Source: CAVQFD01 sp963724695 (lineage in GTDB: Bacteria; Acidobacteriota; Vicinamibacteria; Vicinamibacterales; CAVVIG01). From it: a DNA stretch of 64,000 bases. The position numbers were made by a program, and so were the translations under genes. The stretch covers positions 186,001-250,000 of the forward strand of contig CAVRVW010000011.1 in the NCBI GenBank assembly GCA_963724695.1, written 5' to 3'. Of this stretch, positions 24,407 to 34,538 are shown in pieces (position 1 is the stretch's first letter; each line of letters opens with the position of its first letter). Under the pieces are notes generated by a model. That model had not been told where the DNA came from. It made no database searches and saw only the letters and a program-made list of their open reading frames with translations.

Positions 24407-27400
24407 GTGAAAGTCTTTCGATTGTTGGTGTACTGCACTGTGATCGCCTTTGGGTTGGCGGTCCCGGGCTACGCCCAGGTGGCCTCGTCGGGAACGATCG
24501 AGGTCATCGTGGTCGACAGCGACGGCCGCATCGTGCCGGGTGCGACGGTCACCGCGTCGGCGAACGACACCGTCAGCCGTCGCGTACAGGTCACGGACGA
24601 GAACGGCCGCGCGCGGCTGGAAGCGCTCGTCCCGTCGACGCTGTATGTCGTCACGGTCGAGCTGACCGGGTTCAGGGGATGGCGAAACGAGAACGTGCTC
24701 GTCCGTTCCGGACAAGTGACGACGCTCAACAGCGAGCTGACTGTGGGCGGCGTCTCCGAAACGGTCGAAGTGAGGGGCACCTCGCCCGTCATCGACATCA
24801 CGAGCGCGACCACGGGCGGCGACATCACGCTCGATCTCACCGAGGCGCTGCCGACGGGCCGCTCCTATCAGAGCTACCTCCAGCTCGTTCCCGGTGTCAC
24901 GCCCGAGAACCCGAACACCGCCGGGCAATCCTGCCGTGCGCTCGGGGATGAACTACTCCGACATCGCGCGGACGCTCGGCGACAACGTGGGCGTCTCGTC
25001 CGACAACGCCTACTACTTCGACGGCATCAACGTCACCGATCCCGTCCGCGGCACGTTCGGCGCAAACCTGAACACGGAGATCATTCAGGAGCAGAAGGTC
25101 CTGACGGGCGGCATCCCGGCGGAGTTCGTCGGCGCGCCCGGCATGATCTCCAACGTGATCACCAAGTCGGGCAGCAACATCTTCCGCGGGTCGGCCAACT
25201 ACTTCTTCCAGAACGGCGGCCTGGTCTCGGACAACGAGCATCTGGCCGACGAAGAGTTCAGCACGAAGGAGACGGCGTTCACCGCGGGCGGTCCCATCGT
25301 GAGGGATCGCGCCTGGTTCTACGGCAGCTTCCGCTACCTGGACCGCAACGACGAGGTCGTCACCCTCGACACGCAGCAGTTCCTGCGCGAGGTGGACCGC
25401 ACCGACAAGCAGTCGTTCCTCAAGGGCACGTACAACATCACGGCGGCGGACGTGGTCAGCTTCACCTTCTTGAGCGATCCGACCAGCATCAGCGGCAGCC
25501 GCCTGACCAACATCACGAACGCACAGGACCGCGCGCGCGAGCAGGGCGGGCCCCGCTACTCGGCCAACTACTCGCGGGTGTGGAACAACACGCTGTTCGA
25601 TCTCGCCTTCAACGAGCACCACTCGGAGCTCACCGACACGTCGGTCATTCGCGAGCCGAGCAACACCGCGATCTTCCGCGGCAGCGACCCGAGGACGCTG
25701 CAGCAGGAGCAGCTGGGTGGCTGGGGCCGCGACCTGCCCGAGAACAGGGACTCCAGGCAGTTCCGCGCGTCCGCGACCTACAACTGGGACCGCCACACGT
25801 TCAAGGGCGGGCTCGAGTGGGACAAGCACGAAAACTTCCGCGACACCGTGTACATCGGCGGGTCGATCTATGAGTCGGTCGCAACCCAGTACGGCTCGGT
25901 GACCGCGGCCGACCTGGCGAGCGGCACGTGGTCGGTCCTGGCGTTCGATCCGACCAACGAGAGCGATTTCAACGGCCTGATTCGCACCATCAACACGCTC
26001 CCCAACCGCGCGGCGTTCTACACCGCGTTCGACGGCAACGCGGACGGCACGATCTCGCAGGCCGAGCTCGGCGCCTCGCTCAGGTACAACAGCACGGCGG
26101 GGAACCCCAACGGACAGATCAACTACGACCGGACCTTCCAGAGCGCGCTCGGGCCGCAGGAGACCTCGTCCAAGGGCCTCAGCTTCTACATACAGGACGA
26201 GTTCCGGCTCAACCGCTTCACCTTCAATGTCGGCCTTCGGACCGAGCAGTGGCAGCACTTCGCCACGACCGGCGAGAACATCTTCACCTTCGACTGGGAG
26301 TTCGCGCCGCGGTTGAGCGCGGTCTACGACGTCCTCGGCGACGGGCGTCACCGCCTGTCCGGGTACTGGGGCCGCTACTACGACCCGATCCGCAACGACA
26401 TGACCAACTTCGCGGGCACGCTCACCGGCTCGGTCCTCGAAGAGCAGGTGTACGCGCTGGGTCAGTGGGTCACGTACCGGACCCGCGGCGGCGCCACGCA
26501 GCAGGACGCGTTCTTCTCGCCGACCACCCAGACGCCGTACACCGACGACCTCACGCTCGGCTACGCCGCGGACCTCGGCAACAACCAGAGCTTCGAGGCC
26601 ACGTACTTCAACCGACGCACCCGGGACATCTTCGAGGACTACGACCTCGAGCTGTACGCGACGGCGCAGGATGGCGAGATCCACTACCCCGGTCCGCTCG
26701 ACCATCCCGATTCGCTGTTCCTCGGGCTCGACTACTTCGGCTACGACAAGAACCCCGGATCGAACTTCGTCGTCGCCACGCTGGCCGGCGGCAAGCGCGA
26801 CTTCCAGGGGCTCGAGTTCGTGTACCGGAAGCGGTTGTCGAACCGCTGGCAGGGCCAGGCGTCCTACAACTGGAACGACGGCAAGGGCAACACGAACTCG
26901 GACGGCAACGCCGACTTCCAGGGCGACGTGTACTTCCTGGATCCGCGCGCTCCGAACCAGTACGGGACCCAGCCTGGCCTGATCCGTCACCTGTTCAAGG
27001 GCGGTGGCTCGTACGCCTGGCAGAACGGCCTGCAGTTCGGCGCCACGATGGGCTACAACGCGGGCGTCCTGACCAGCACCACTTTCCGGGCGTCGAGCCG
27101 GAACCTGCCGATCCGGGTCGCGACCGGCCAGGAGTTCGCAGTACGCCGGCTTCAGCCAGCGCTGGATCAGGCCGGACACGGTCGGGACATTCGAGAACCC
27201 GGCCTACGTCACCTTCGACGTCCGCGGGCAGTACGTCCGTCCCATCGGCCGCGCCAGGCTCGAGTTCTTCGTGGACATCTTCGACCTGTTCAACAACCAG
27301 GCGGAGATCCAGCTGAACGACCTCGAGGCGGGTCTCGGCACGGTGAAGTACGGCGACCCGGTCTCCTGGGTGCTGCCGCGCCGCGCGTTCATCGGCACCC

Positions 27401-27414
27401 GCGTCACTTTCTAG
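24407..27414 (+). CDS. TonB-dependent receptor with N-terminal carboxypeptidase-regulatory domain (two frameshifts)
   Basis: Large outer-membrane receptor of the acidobacterial OAR type. A GTG start at 24407 follows GGAGGAG. After the signal peptide (IAFGLAVPGYA) comes the regulatory sandwich (GTIEVIVVDSDGRIVPGATV), then the plug (LTVGGVSETVEVRG, GRSYQSYLQLVPGV, YYFDGINVTDPVRG, MISNVITKSGSNIFRGSANY) and a long barrel ending in VTF, the C-terminal Phe expected for Bam-dependent folding. Two extra G residues (in GGG at 24923-24925 and near 27138) shift the frame; both look like indels. About 1000 residues. Likely imports a siderophore, glycan or peptide, but the ligand cannot be read. Confidence 0.92.
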
Positions 27415-27439
27415 TTCGTTCGATCAGCCGCTAGACTAA

Positions 27440-27467
27440 GGGGGCCCTCCGGGGCCCCCTTTTTTTG
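27440..27467 (+). terminator. Rho-independent terminator of the TonB receptor gene
   Basis: GGGGGCCC-TCC-GGGGCCCCC-type stem directly followed by eight T residues, 25 nt after the stop. It is the clearest intrinsic terminator in the window. Confidence 0.92.
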
Positions 27468-27584
27468 GCGCGAGCATGCCCCTGTTGGTAACGACGGTAA
27501 CGACGGAACGACGGACCATCTCGCCCGGCCGCCAGCGGCTGGCGCCGGGCAACGTTAGAGCAGTCTCGACTTCGGTGTCGCCGT

Positions 27585-27755
27585 TTGTCCTTGGTGCTTC
27601 GGCCTTCGTTCTTGGGCGGGCCTTGGTCCTTGGGCGTCCTTGGCGCCTGGGGCTTGGGCGTCACGTCGGCCAGACGCCGGATCTCGCACCAAGAACCAAG
27701 GACCAGGGCCGAGCGAAGGACCAGGGACCAAGCGCCCAAGGACGACCGCGGCTTT
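27585..27755. repeat. intergenic word repeat: CCTTGGTCCTTGGGCG then its complement
   Basis: The left half has degenerate CTTGG/CTTGGGCG words, the right half CCAAGGACCAGGG words that are their reverse complement, around a short unique centre. The same vocabulary returns between nuoD and nuoH at 38845-39024. Spurious frames cross it; none is credible. Confidence 0.8.
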
Positions 27756-27766
27756 TCACGAACTAC

Positions 27767-28651
27767 ATGAATATGAAAAGCGCTCTAGTCGTCCCGTTGG
27801 TTGCGACCCTGGTGTGGTCGGTCGCACAGAAGACCACGTACAGCCAATCCGGGGCCGCGACGGGGCGCACCGTGCTCGCCACGGTCGTGGATGCCCGAGG
27901 GCGCACGATCGTCGACCTGGACGTTGACGACTTCGTGGTCGAGGAAAGCGGGGCGGCTCGCGAGGTGTTCGGTGTCCGCATCGCCGACTACCCGGTCGTC
28001 GTGCTGCTCGACAACGGCAACACCAGCGGGGATGCCAGCGGCGACTTCGAGGCCATACGCGCCGCGGCAACCCGCTTCGTGGGCCGCATCGGCGATCGCG
28101 CCGTGGCGCTCGGCACGCTCGCCAATCCACCGGCGATGCTCACCACGTTCGAAGACGAGCGCGAGACCGTCCTCGAGCGCCTCTCGCAGCTGCCGCTGGG
28201 GCCGTCTGCGGGGCTGCTGCCCCTCCAGGCGGTCGCCGATGGTGCACGCGTCATCAGCGAGAGCGGCACCGCGTTCGCCGCCATCATCGTGGTCTCATCG
28301 CCGCACTCCCGCGTCAGCGAGACCGAGCCGACGTCGCTGCTGACGCCCATCCTGCGGAGCGGCGCGAAGGTGCACGTGGTCGCCAGGCGGCCGGTGGACC
28401 CGGCGGCGCAGGCCGGGAGTGTGCAGTACGAAACGCTGCTCCGCGAGATTGCAGGCCAGACGCTCGGCCAGTTCACGCCGGTCTATGCGACGGGATCGTA
28501 TGCGGTCGCCCTCGATCGGCTGGCGGATCGGCTGGCGGGTGAAATGCTGGTCGATTACTACGTGCCGCCTGGCTCGCCCGCCGATCCGGCGGTGCGCGTG
28601 GGCGTGAAGGTGCCGGGCGCGAGGGTGATAGGGCTGGGGCTGGCGAAGTAG
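27767..28651 (+). CDS. exported VWFA-like protein lacking the metal site
   Basis: About 294 residues. The start is the ATG at 27767 (MNMKSALVVPLVATLVW), a signal peptide. The family N-terminus is clear (VLATVVDARGRTIVDLDVDD), then the VWA core: VVVLLDNGNTSGDASGDF, where the DxSxS motif has become DNGNT, so metal binding is doubtful. Later AAIIVVSSPHSRVSE and GQTLGQFTPVYATGSY match the fold. It ends VPGARVIGLGLAK. Related to the genes at 41576 and 42466. Function unknown. Confidence 0.75.
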   Translation: MNMKSALVVPLVATLVWSVAQKTTYSQSGAATGRTVLATVVDARGRTIVDLDVDDFVVEESGAAREVFGVRIADYPVVVLLDNGNTSGDASGDFEAIRAAATRFVGRIGDRAVALGTLANPPAMLTTFEDERETVLERLSQLPLGPSAGLLPLQAVADGARVISESGTAFAAIIVVSSPHSRVSETEPTSLLTPILRSGAKVHVVARRPVDPAAQAGSVQYETLLREIAGQTLGQFTPVYATGSYAVALDRLADRLAGEMLVDYYVPPGSPADPAVRVGVKVPGARVIGLGLAK

Positions 28652-28762
28652 GTCGGGAGGGTCTGGAAGGTCGGGTGGGCGGAGGGTCTGAAAGGTCGGG
28701 TGGAGTGGTTCTGGAAGGGACCTGCCAGACCCTCCTGACCTACCCGACCCTCCCGACCCTCG
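28648..28762. repeat. intergenic word repeat: GGTCGGGAGGGTCTGG then CCTCCTGACCTACCC
   Basis: G-rich words in the first 60 bp, C-rich complementary words in the last 45 bp. It is the same vocabulary as 17690-17856. It fills the convergent gap between the VWFA-like gene and atpF. Confidence 0.8.
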
Positions 28763-29263
28763 TTAGTGCCGCGCTTCTACTTGTTTGAGCGCATCTTCGA
28801 TCAGGCGCTCGTTGTCTTCCTTGGTCAGGTTGCGTTGCAGGAGCTTCGAGGCGATCTGCACCGACAGATCGATGGCCTCGTGCCGGATCTGCTGCAGCGC
28901 GCGCTGGGTTTCGAGCTGAATCTGGCGCTCGGCGTTCTTGACGATGCCGTCGGCTTCGGTCCGCGCCTTCTGCCTCAGCTCTTCCCGCTGCCGCTCGGCA
29001 TCCGCGCGGCTCTTGGTGACGATGGCCTCCGCGTCGACGCGCGCCTGCCGGATGATCTGCGCGGACTCCTGGTTGAGCCGCTCCAGTTCCTGCCTGGCCT
29101 GCTGCGCATCATCGAGCGACTTGCGGATGGCGTTCTGCCGGCTGTCGAGAGCCGCGAGAAGCGGCCCCCACGCGAACTTCGCGAGCAGCGTCAGCAGCAC
29201 GAGAAACGTGACGATGGTCCAGATGAAAAGCCCTGGATCGAGCTGTACCAGCGGATTGTCCAT
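28763..29263 (-). CDS. atpF: ATP synthase F0 subunit b
   Basis: Peripheral stalk of ATP synthase. One N-terminal membrane helix (LFIWTIVTFLVLLTLLAKF), the typical WGPLLAALDSRQNAIRKSL hinge, then a long charged coiled coil to residue 166. The ATG at 29263 begins MDNPLVQLDPG. It is the last gene of the F0 cluster, and no delta or alpha subunit gene follows; a plus-strand gene ends just beyond. Confidence 0.93.
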   Translation of the reverse strand: MDNPLVQLDPGLFIWTIVTFLVLLTLLAKFAWGPLLAALDSRQNAIRKSLDDAQQARQELERLNQESAQIIRQARVDAEAIVTKSRADAERQREELRQKARTEADGIVKNAERQIQLETQRALQQIRHEAIDLSVQIASKLLQRNLTKEDNERLIEDALKQVEARH

Positions 29264-29348
29264 TGCGCGCGTCCTTTGTTCGATCCCGTCCGAAGTGCGG
29301 CGATCTCGGGCGCGCGACGCCGTGTCCGGCCGCCGCGCGCGCGGCACG

Positions 29349-29573
29349 CTACTTCAGCAGCACCACCAGCAGCACGAACACTTCCGCCAGAATGGCCACG
29401 CCTTCGAGCAGGAAGAGCGGCAGGTTGACCGCGCCCGTGATCTTGTCGGCCGCGCTGGGCTGGCGGGCAATGCCGTCGGCGGCCGCCGCCGCGAACTTTC
29501 CGATGCCGAGCGCGGCGCCGATCACGATCATGCCGAGCCCGATGGCGGCGCCGAAGTAGTGCAGAACTTCCAT
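29349..29573 (-). CDS. atpE: ATP synthase F0 subunit c
   Basis: Rotor-ring proteolipid of 74 residues with two helices. The polar loop carries GIARQPSA (Arg-Gln-Pro) and the second helix holds the ion-carrying Glu57 in PLFLLEGVAILAEVF. The glycine-rich first helix (GLGMIVIGAALGIGKFAAA) is standard. I do not see the full residue set of sodium-type rings, so protons are the likely ion. Confidence 0.95.
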   Translation of the reverse strand: MEVLHYFGAAIGLGMIVIGAALGIGKFAAAAADGIARQPSAADKITGAVNLPLFLLEGVAILAEVFVLLVVLLK

Positions 29574-29597
29574 TCGTCTATCCTCCGTTGTTGGTCG

Positions 29598-30555
29598 TCA
29601 GTGGTGCACGTGAATGGCCATGCCGATGAACACGGCCGTCAGAAGCGTGAAGACGTAAGCCTGGACCAGGACCACGATAATCTCGAGCGCCGAGACGCCG
29701 ACGGCGAGCGGCACCGACACCGCGAGGCCGACGCTGACGCCCGCGACCGCCGTGCCGAACATCTCGGTGAACAGGAACACGAACGAGAGGATGGCGAGGA
29801 TGGCGATGTGCCCGCCGGTCATGTTCGCCGCAAGTCGCATCGTCAGCGCGAACGGCCGGACGAACATGCCCATGATCTCGATCGGAATGAGCAGGATGTA
29901 GATGGGCCAGGCGAGCCCGTGCGGCACCAGGTTCATCCAGTGCTTGACGAATCCGTGGGCCTTGGTGCCGGCAATGATGATGGCGAAGAACGTGATGGTC
30001 GCCAGGGCGGCCGTGACGTTGAAGTTCGCCGTGGCCGTCGTGCCGCCGTGCAGCACCTGGCTCAGGAACGAGTCCGGGCCGGGGTGCAGGACGTAGTGGT
30101 TGACGAGGCCGAGCACGTCGAAGATCGGGATGAGACCGATGGCGTTCGCGGCCAGGATGAAGAAGAAGAGCGTCAGCAGGAGCGGCGTCCAGGTGTTGAC
30201 CCACTTCTTGCCGACGTTGGGCAGCACGATCGAGTCGCGGACGAACTCCACGATGGCCTCGAGCGCGTTCATGAACCCGGTCGGCACCTTCCGGTCCTGC
30301 TTCAGAGTAGGCGCGGACCGCCACCGTCACGACCACGAAGACCGTGGCCGCCACGAGCCAGAGCATGAACACGTGCTTGGTGACCGAAAAGTCGATCCCG
30401 CCGATCGTCGGCAGGTGAATGAGCGGATGATCCAGGCCGCTGTTCGACACATGGCCGATGATCACCTCGCCGGCGTCGAAACCGCCCTCGGCTTCGGCGG
30501 CGTGCTCCACCTGCTCGGCGTGGTCCTGCAGGAACGTGGCGAACATCGTGGTCAT
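29598..30555 (-). CDS. atpB: ATP synthase F0 subunit a (one frameshift)
   Basis: Stator channel subunit. It opens MTTMFATFLQDHAEQVEHAA with an acidic periplasmic N-terminus. After one extra base near 30306 the frame continues KVPTGFMNALEAIVEFVRD, KKWVNTWTPLLLTLFFFIL and FVRPFALTMRLAANMTGGH with the essential Arg. The final helices (YVFTLLTAVFIGMAIHVHH) are intact. About 318 residues repaired. The ATG at 30555 overlaps the upstream stop (ATGA). Confidence 0.92.
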
Positions 30556-30938
30556 GGAGCCTTATGCATCGCGGCCGGCGCGGCAAACAGGCGGCGCAGG
30601 AGAGCGGCTTCGGTCATGTGCAGCGTGATGTAGTACGCCGTGAAGCTCGCCACGAAGGGCACCGGCGCCAGACCCAGCAGCCCGAGGCCCACGGCGACGT
30701 ACCCGCCAAAGAACACCAGCTTGGCCGCGAAGGCCGTCACCATGAGCGCTGTCAGGCGTTCGGGATTCGCCCGATACGTACGGTCCGCCATGACCCAGGA
30801 CCCGACGGTCACGAGCAGCGGTCCGAGCATGCCGAAGAAGACCTCGAGGCGCGTCGACTCTCCGGCCACGGCCGTGACGGCGAGCCACGAGATCACGCTC
30901 CCGACGACGATCCACCGCGCCAGATTCATTTCCGCCAT
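30552..30938 (-). CDS. ATP synthase subunit I-like membrane protein
   Basis: Four-helix protein of 128 residues (WIVVGSVISWLAVTAVAGES, FFGMLGPLLVTVGSWVMADR, AFAAKLVFFGGYVAVGLG, FVASFTAYYITLHMTEAALL). Size, position before atpB and helix layout fit AtpI-type assembly factors that help build the c-ring. It overlaps both neighbours by a few nt. Sequence family is less certain than position. Confidence 0.75.
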   Translation of the reverse strand: MAEMNLARWIVVGSVISWLAVTAVAGESTRLEVFFGMLGPLLVTVGSWVMADRTYRANPERLTALMVTAFAAKLVFFGGYVAVGLGLLGLAPVPFVASFTAYYITLHMTEAALLRRLFAAPAAMHKAP

Positions 30939-31210
30939 ACCGTCTTGGCCAGCTCGTAAAACCCGACGACGATGCCCAGGAGCAACCCACCCAGCAGGAA
31001 CCAGGGCGAGGTATCCCGCCAGGCGTCAAGCGCATACCCGGCGCCGCCCAGCAGCATGATCGAGCCGATGAGCGTGTACCCCGCAGCGGCTGCCGGGCCG
31101 GCCCTGCGGATGTTGTCCTGCAGGTACCGCATGGACCCGGCCAGGCCCGTCAAGCCCGTCTGAACGCGTCCGGGCTGGTCAACAGGGTCAACAGGGTCAA
31201 CAGCCATCAC
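30926..31210 (-). CDS. AtpZ/AtpR-like small membrane protein
   Basis: First gene of the F0 cluster, 94 residues. Two helices (AAGYTLIGSIMLLGGAGYAL and PWFLLGGLLLGIVVGFYELA) match the AtpZ type that accompanies AtpI. The GTG at 31210 is used because AAGGT lies just upstream and a TATACT box sits 32 nt away. The first 26 residues include a repeated VDPVDPVD from three GTTGACCCT units; a start at Met27 (MRYLQDNIRR) is the alternative. Confidence 0.7.
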   Translation of the reverse strand: MMAVDPVDPVDQPGRVQTGLTGLAGSMRYLQDNIRRAGPAAAAGYTLIGSIMLLGGAGYALDAWRDTSPWFLLGGLLLGIVVGFYELAKTVWRK

Positions 31211-31241
31211 CCGACCTTACCCTGCCGGGAGAGCGTCAACG

Positions 31242-31247
31242 AGTATA
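31242..31247 (-). promoter_or_regulatory. TATACT -10 box before the F0 genes
   Basis: Minus-strand TATACT, 31 nt before the GTG of the first F0 gene. The -35 region is weak (GTGAAG at 17 nt). It is the same -10 hexamer as upstream of 20300, 41576 and pyrE. Confidence 0.35.
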
Positions 31248-31311
31248 TCGTACCTTGTGAAAAACTTCACCAGCGCGCCAAGACACGGGGTCGGGTAAGA
31301 ATTTCGACCGC

Positions 31312-32781
31312 TTACCTCAACGCGGTCAAACCGCCGAGCCCCATCGACCGCACCGACAGGTCCGCCAGCTCGAAGAGCAACCGCGGGTACACCCCGAGGA
31401 CCAGCGTCGCCGCCACCGCCACGCCCAGAATCAGCGCCAGCGACCCATCGGCCGTCGGCTCCGACCCGCTCGTCTCCTTCTTCAGGTACATGAAGACGAC
31501 GATGCGCAGGTAGTAGTAGAGAGAGATCGCGCTGTTCAGCACGCCGATGACCGCCAGCCAGATGTACCCGGATTCGATCGCCGCGCCGAACAGCCAGAAC
31601 TTGCCCATGAACCCCGCCGTCGGCGGGATGCCGCCGAGCGACAGCATGAACAGCAGCATCGCGAAGGCCGCGAAGGGATTCCGCAAGTACAGGCCGCTGA
31701 AGTCCTTGAGCTCGTCGCCGACGATATCCTTTCGCCGCATCACGATCAGCACGGCGAAGGCGCCCAGCTGCATGAAGCTGTAGACGGCCAGGTAGATCAG
31801 CATCGCCGTCACGCCGCGCGACGTCCCGGCCACGACGCCCATCATCAGGTAGCCGGCGTGGGCAATCGACGAGTACGCGAGCATGCGCTTGAGATTGGTC
31901 TGCGTCAGCGCGGCCACGTTCCCGACCGTCATCGTGACAATCGCCAGGATCTCGAACAGCAGCCGCCAGTCCGACGCGAATGCCGGCAGACCCTCGAGGA
32001 AAATTCGGAGCAGCATCGCGAACGAGGCGGCCTTCGACCCCACGGACAGGAACGCGGTGATCGGCGTCGGTGCGCCCTCGTAGACGTCAGGCGCCCACAT
32101 GTGGAACGGGACCGCCGCGATCTTGAACCCCATGCCTGCCACCACGAGGATGATCGCCAGCACGGTGAGCGCATCCGCCTCGCGCGTCGCAAAGATCGTG
32201 GCCATCGACCGCAGGTTCGTCGTGCCCGACAGCCCGTAGAGAATCGACATCCCGTACAGCAGGATGCCGAGCGAGAACGCTCCGAGGAGGAAATACTTGA
32301 CCGCCGCCTCGTTCGACCGCGGGTTGGGCTTGATGAACCCGGCCAGGATGTAGAAGGACACCGCCATCGTCTCGAGCCCGACGAAGCTCGTGATGAAGTC
32401 GATGCCCCCGGCCATGATCATCATGCCGAGCGTCGCGCAGAGAATGAGGAAGTCGTACTCGCCCGGGCTCGCGCCTTCGATCTCCAGATACTGCACCGAC
32501 ATCAGGATCGTGAAGACCGCGGCGACGAGAAAGATGGTCTTGAAGAAGAGCGCGAAGCCGTCGACGGCCAGCAGGCCGTTGGCCACGACCGTCTGGACGC
32601 CCACGAACGGGACGAGCGATGCCAGCGTCGCGCCCAGGACGCCGACCGAGAGCCAGGCGAGCGGCCGGACGCTGCGCGGCGGCAGCAGGACATCCGTCAC
32701 CAGGACGAGGAGCGCCCCCGCCGTGAGCACGAGCTCCGGCAGGATGTAGTAGAAGTCGCTGAGCGACATCCCGGCGGGCAT
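31312..32781 (-). CDS. nuoN: NADH-quinone oxidoreductase subunit N
   Basis: Proton-pumping antiporter-like subunit of complex I, 489 residues, 14 helices. Family blocks are MSLSDFYYILPELVLTAGAL, FVGLETMAVSFYILAGFIKP (Glu of the channel), KYFLLGAFSLGILLYGMSIL, KIAAVPFHMWAPDVYEGAP (Lys and His line) and LKRMLAYSSIAHAGYLMMG. The ATG at 32781 shares its A with the nuoM stop (TAATG). An inner ATG gives MSLSDF and is possible. Confidence 0.95.
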   Translation of the reverse strand: MPAGMSLSDFYYILPELVLTAGALLVLVTDVLLPPRSVRPLAWLSVGVLGATLASLVPFVGVQTVVANGLLAVDGFALFFKTIFLVAAVFTILMSVQYLEIEGASPGEYDFLILCATLGMMIMAGGIDFITSFVGLETMAVSFYILAGFIKPNPRSNEAAVKYFLLGAFSLGILLYGMSILYGLSGTTNLRSMATIFATREADALTVLAIILVVAGMGFKIAAVPFHMWAPDVYEGAPTPITAFLSVGSKAASFAMLLRIFLEGLPAFASDWRLLFEILAIVTMTVGNVAALTQTNLKRMLAYSSIAHAGYLMMGVVAGTSRGVTAMLIYLAVYSFMQLGAFAVLIVMRRKDIVGDELKDFSGLYLRNPFAAFAMLLFMLSLGGIPPTAGFMGKFWLFGAAIESGYIWLAVIGVLNSAISLYYYLRIVVFMYLKKETSGSEPTADGSLALILGVAVAATLVLGVYPRLLFELADLSVRSMGLGGLTALR

Positions 32782-34514
32782 TACTGAATCGCTCCCCCCG
32801 CCGTGGCCGTCGTGCCCGCCGTCGTCGTCGCTGTCGACGTCGTCACCAGCGGCCGGCCGTCAGGTCCGCACGGCGCCGCCGCCAGGAACTGCGCCGCGCT
32901 GTTCGACGCCAGCACCGCCTCCGCTTGTCCCGCCGAAGCCGCACCCGCAGCGGAGGCGGACGTTCCAGCCCCACCGCCCGCTGCATTGGCGAGCGCGCCA
33001 GGAAGCTGCGGGCCGCAGAAGGCCAGCTGGTTGTACTGTGGGCTCACGCGTGCCACCACGCGCTGCACCGAGCTGCTCAATCGATCCAGGAACGGGGCCG
33101 GGTAGACGCCGATCCAGACAGCCAGCACGATCAGCGGCACGAAGGTCGCCCACTCACGGCCGTTCAGGTCCAGCAGGTGCTCGTTCTTCGGGTTCTCGAT
33201 CTTGCCGAACATCGTGCGCTGGTAGAGCGACAGCATGTATGCCGCGCCGAGCACGATGCCGCTCGCGGCCACGGCCGCCCACATCTTGTTGGCCGTGAAC
33301 ACACCCTGCAGGATCAGCAGCTCGCCGATGAACCCGTTGAGCGCCGGCAGCCCGATCGAGGACATCGTCATCACGAGGAACACCGTCGCGTAGCCGGGCA
33401 TGACCTTCGAGATGCCGCCGTACTCCGAGATTTCGCGCGTGTGGCGCCGCTCGTAGACGACGCCGACGAGCAGGAAGAGGGCGCCGGTCGAGATGCCATG
33501 GTTGAGCTGCTGGATGATGCTGCCGGTAATGCCCACGGGGTTGAGGGCGAACATTCCCAGCATGACCATGGCCATGTGGCTCACCGAGGAGTACGCGACC
33601 AGCCGCTTCCAGTCCTTCTGCGCCATGGCGACCAGCGCGCCGTAGACGATCCCGATAATCGACAGAAACGCCATCATCGGCACGAAGGCCTGTGTCGCCT
33701 CGGGAAGGATGGGCAGGCTGAAGCGGATGAACCCGTAGGTGCCCATCTTCAGGAGGACAGCCGCCAGGATCACGGAGCCGGCCGTCGGCGCATCCGTGTG
33801 CGCGTCGGGCAGCCACGTGTGAAACGGGAACATCGGGACCTTGATGGCGAAGCCGAAGAAGAACGCGAGGAAGACCCACCACTGCAGGTCGTAGGGCAGG
33901 CTCAGCGCCTGGAACTGGGTGACATCGAACGTGTAGACGCCCGTGACGCTGTGGTTGTAGAAGTAGAGCGCGAGAATGCCGAGGAGCATCACCACGCTGC
34001 CGACCAGCGTGTAGAGGAAGAACTTGATCGCCGAGTACAGGCGGTTCGCGCTGCCCCAGATGCCGATGAGGAAGTACATCGGCACCAGCATCACTTCCCA
34101 GAACAGGAAGAAGAGCAGGAAGTCGAGCGACATGAAGGCGCCCAGCATGCCGGTCTGCAGCACGAGCAGGAAGACGTCGTACTCCTTGACACGCTCGGTA
34201 ATCGCGGTCCAGGACGACAGGATCGCGATGAACCCCATCATCGTCGTCAACAGGATCAGCAGCGTCGCGAATCCATCGACGCCGAGGAAGTACTGCGCTC
34301 CGACCGACGGAATCCAGGGGAGCTTCTCGACGAACTGGAAGTCCGGGTTCTGCGTGTCGTACCAGAACCAGAGCGGGACCGACACCAGGAACCCGATGAA
34401 CGCCGTGACGTTGGCGATCCACCGGATCAAGTTCTCGTTGTGCTTGCTCACGAAGAGCAGCAGCAGTGCTCCGAGAAGCGGTGTGAACAGGACGAGCGAA
34501 AGGTAGTAACTCAT
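32781..34514 (-). CDS. nuoM: NADH-quinone oxidoreductase subunit M with Ala/Thr-rich tail
   Basis: Antiporter-like subunit of complex I. The core shows LFFLFWEVMLVPMYFLIGIW (channel Glu), FAIKVPMFPFHTWLPDAHTD, KDWKRLVAYSSVSHMAMVML and IGLPALNGFIGELLIL. The ATG is at 34514. The family length of about 495 residues is exceeded by an 80-residue C-terminal tail rich in Ala, Gly, Ser and Thr (GALANAAGGGAGTSASAAG and TTSTATTTAGTTATAGG) with two Cys. The tail is in frame with a normal stop and is not explained by an indel, as far as I can see. Confidence 0.94.
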   Translation of the reverse strand: MSYYLSLVLFTPLLGALLLLFVSKHNENLIRWIANVTAFIGFLVSVPLWFWYDTQNPDFQFVEKLPWIPSVGAQYFLGVDGFATLLILLTTMMGFIAILSSWTAITERVKEYDVFLLVLQTGMLGAFMSLDFLLFFLFWEVMLVPMYFLIGIWGSANRLYSAIKFFLYTLVGSVVMLLGILALYFYNHSVTGVYTFDVTQFQALSLPYDLQWWVFLAFFFGFAIKVPMFPFHTWLPDAHTDAPTAGSVILAAVLLKMGTYGFIRFSLPILPEATQAFVPMMAFLSIIGIVYGALVAMAQKDWKRLVAYSSVSHMAMVMLGMFALNPVGITGSIIQQLNHGISTGALFLLVGVVYERRHTREISEYGGISKVMPGYATVFLVMTMSSIGLPALNGFIGELLILQGVFTANKMWAAVAASGIVLGAAYMLSLYQRTMFGKIENPKNEHLLDLNGREWATFVPLIVLAVWIGVYPAPFLDRLSSSVQRVVARVSPQYNQLAFCGPQLPGALANAAGGGAGTSASAAGAASAGQAEAVLASNSAAQFLAAAPCGPDGRPLVTTSTATTTAGTTATAGGAIQ

Positions 34515-34538
34515 ATCGGATGACCCGCGGGATCCCCT

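Noticed and set aside
24897..27179. A 760-codon open frame antisense to the TonB receptor
   Set aside because: High-GC shadow. Its product is Arg/Val/Glu-rich without family motifs, whereas the plus strand has clear receptor features.
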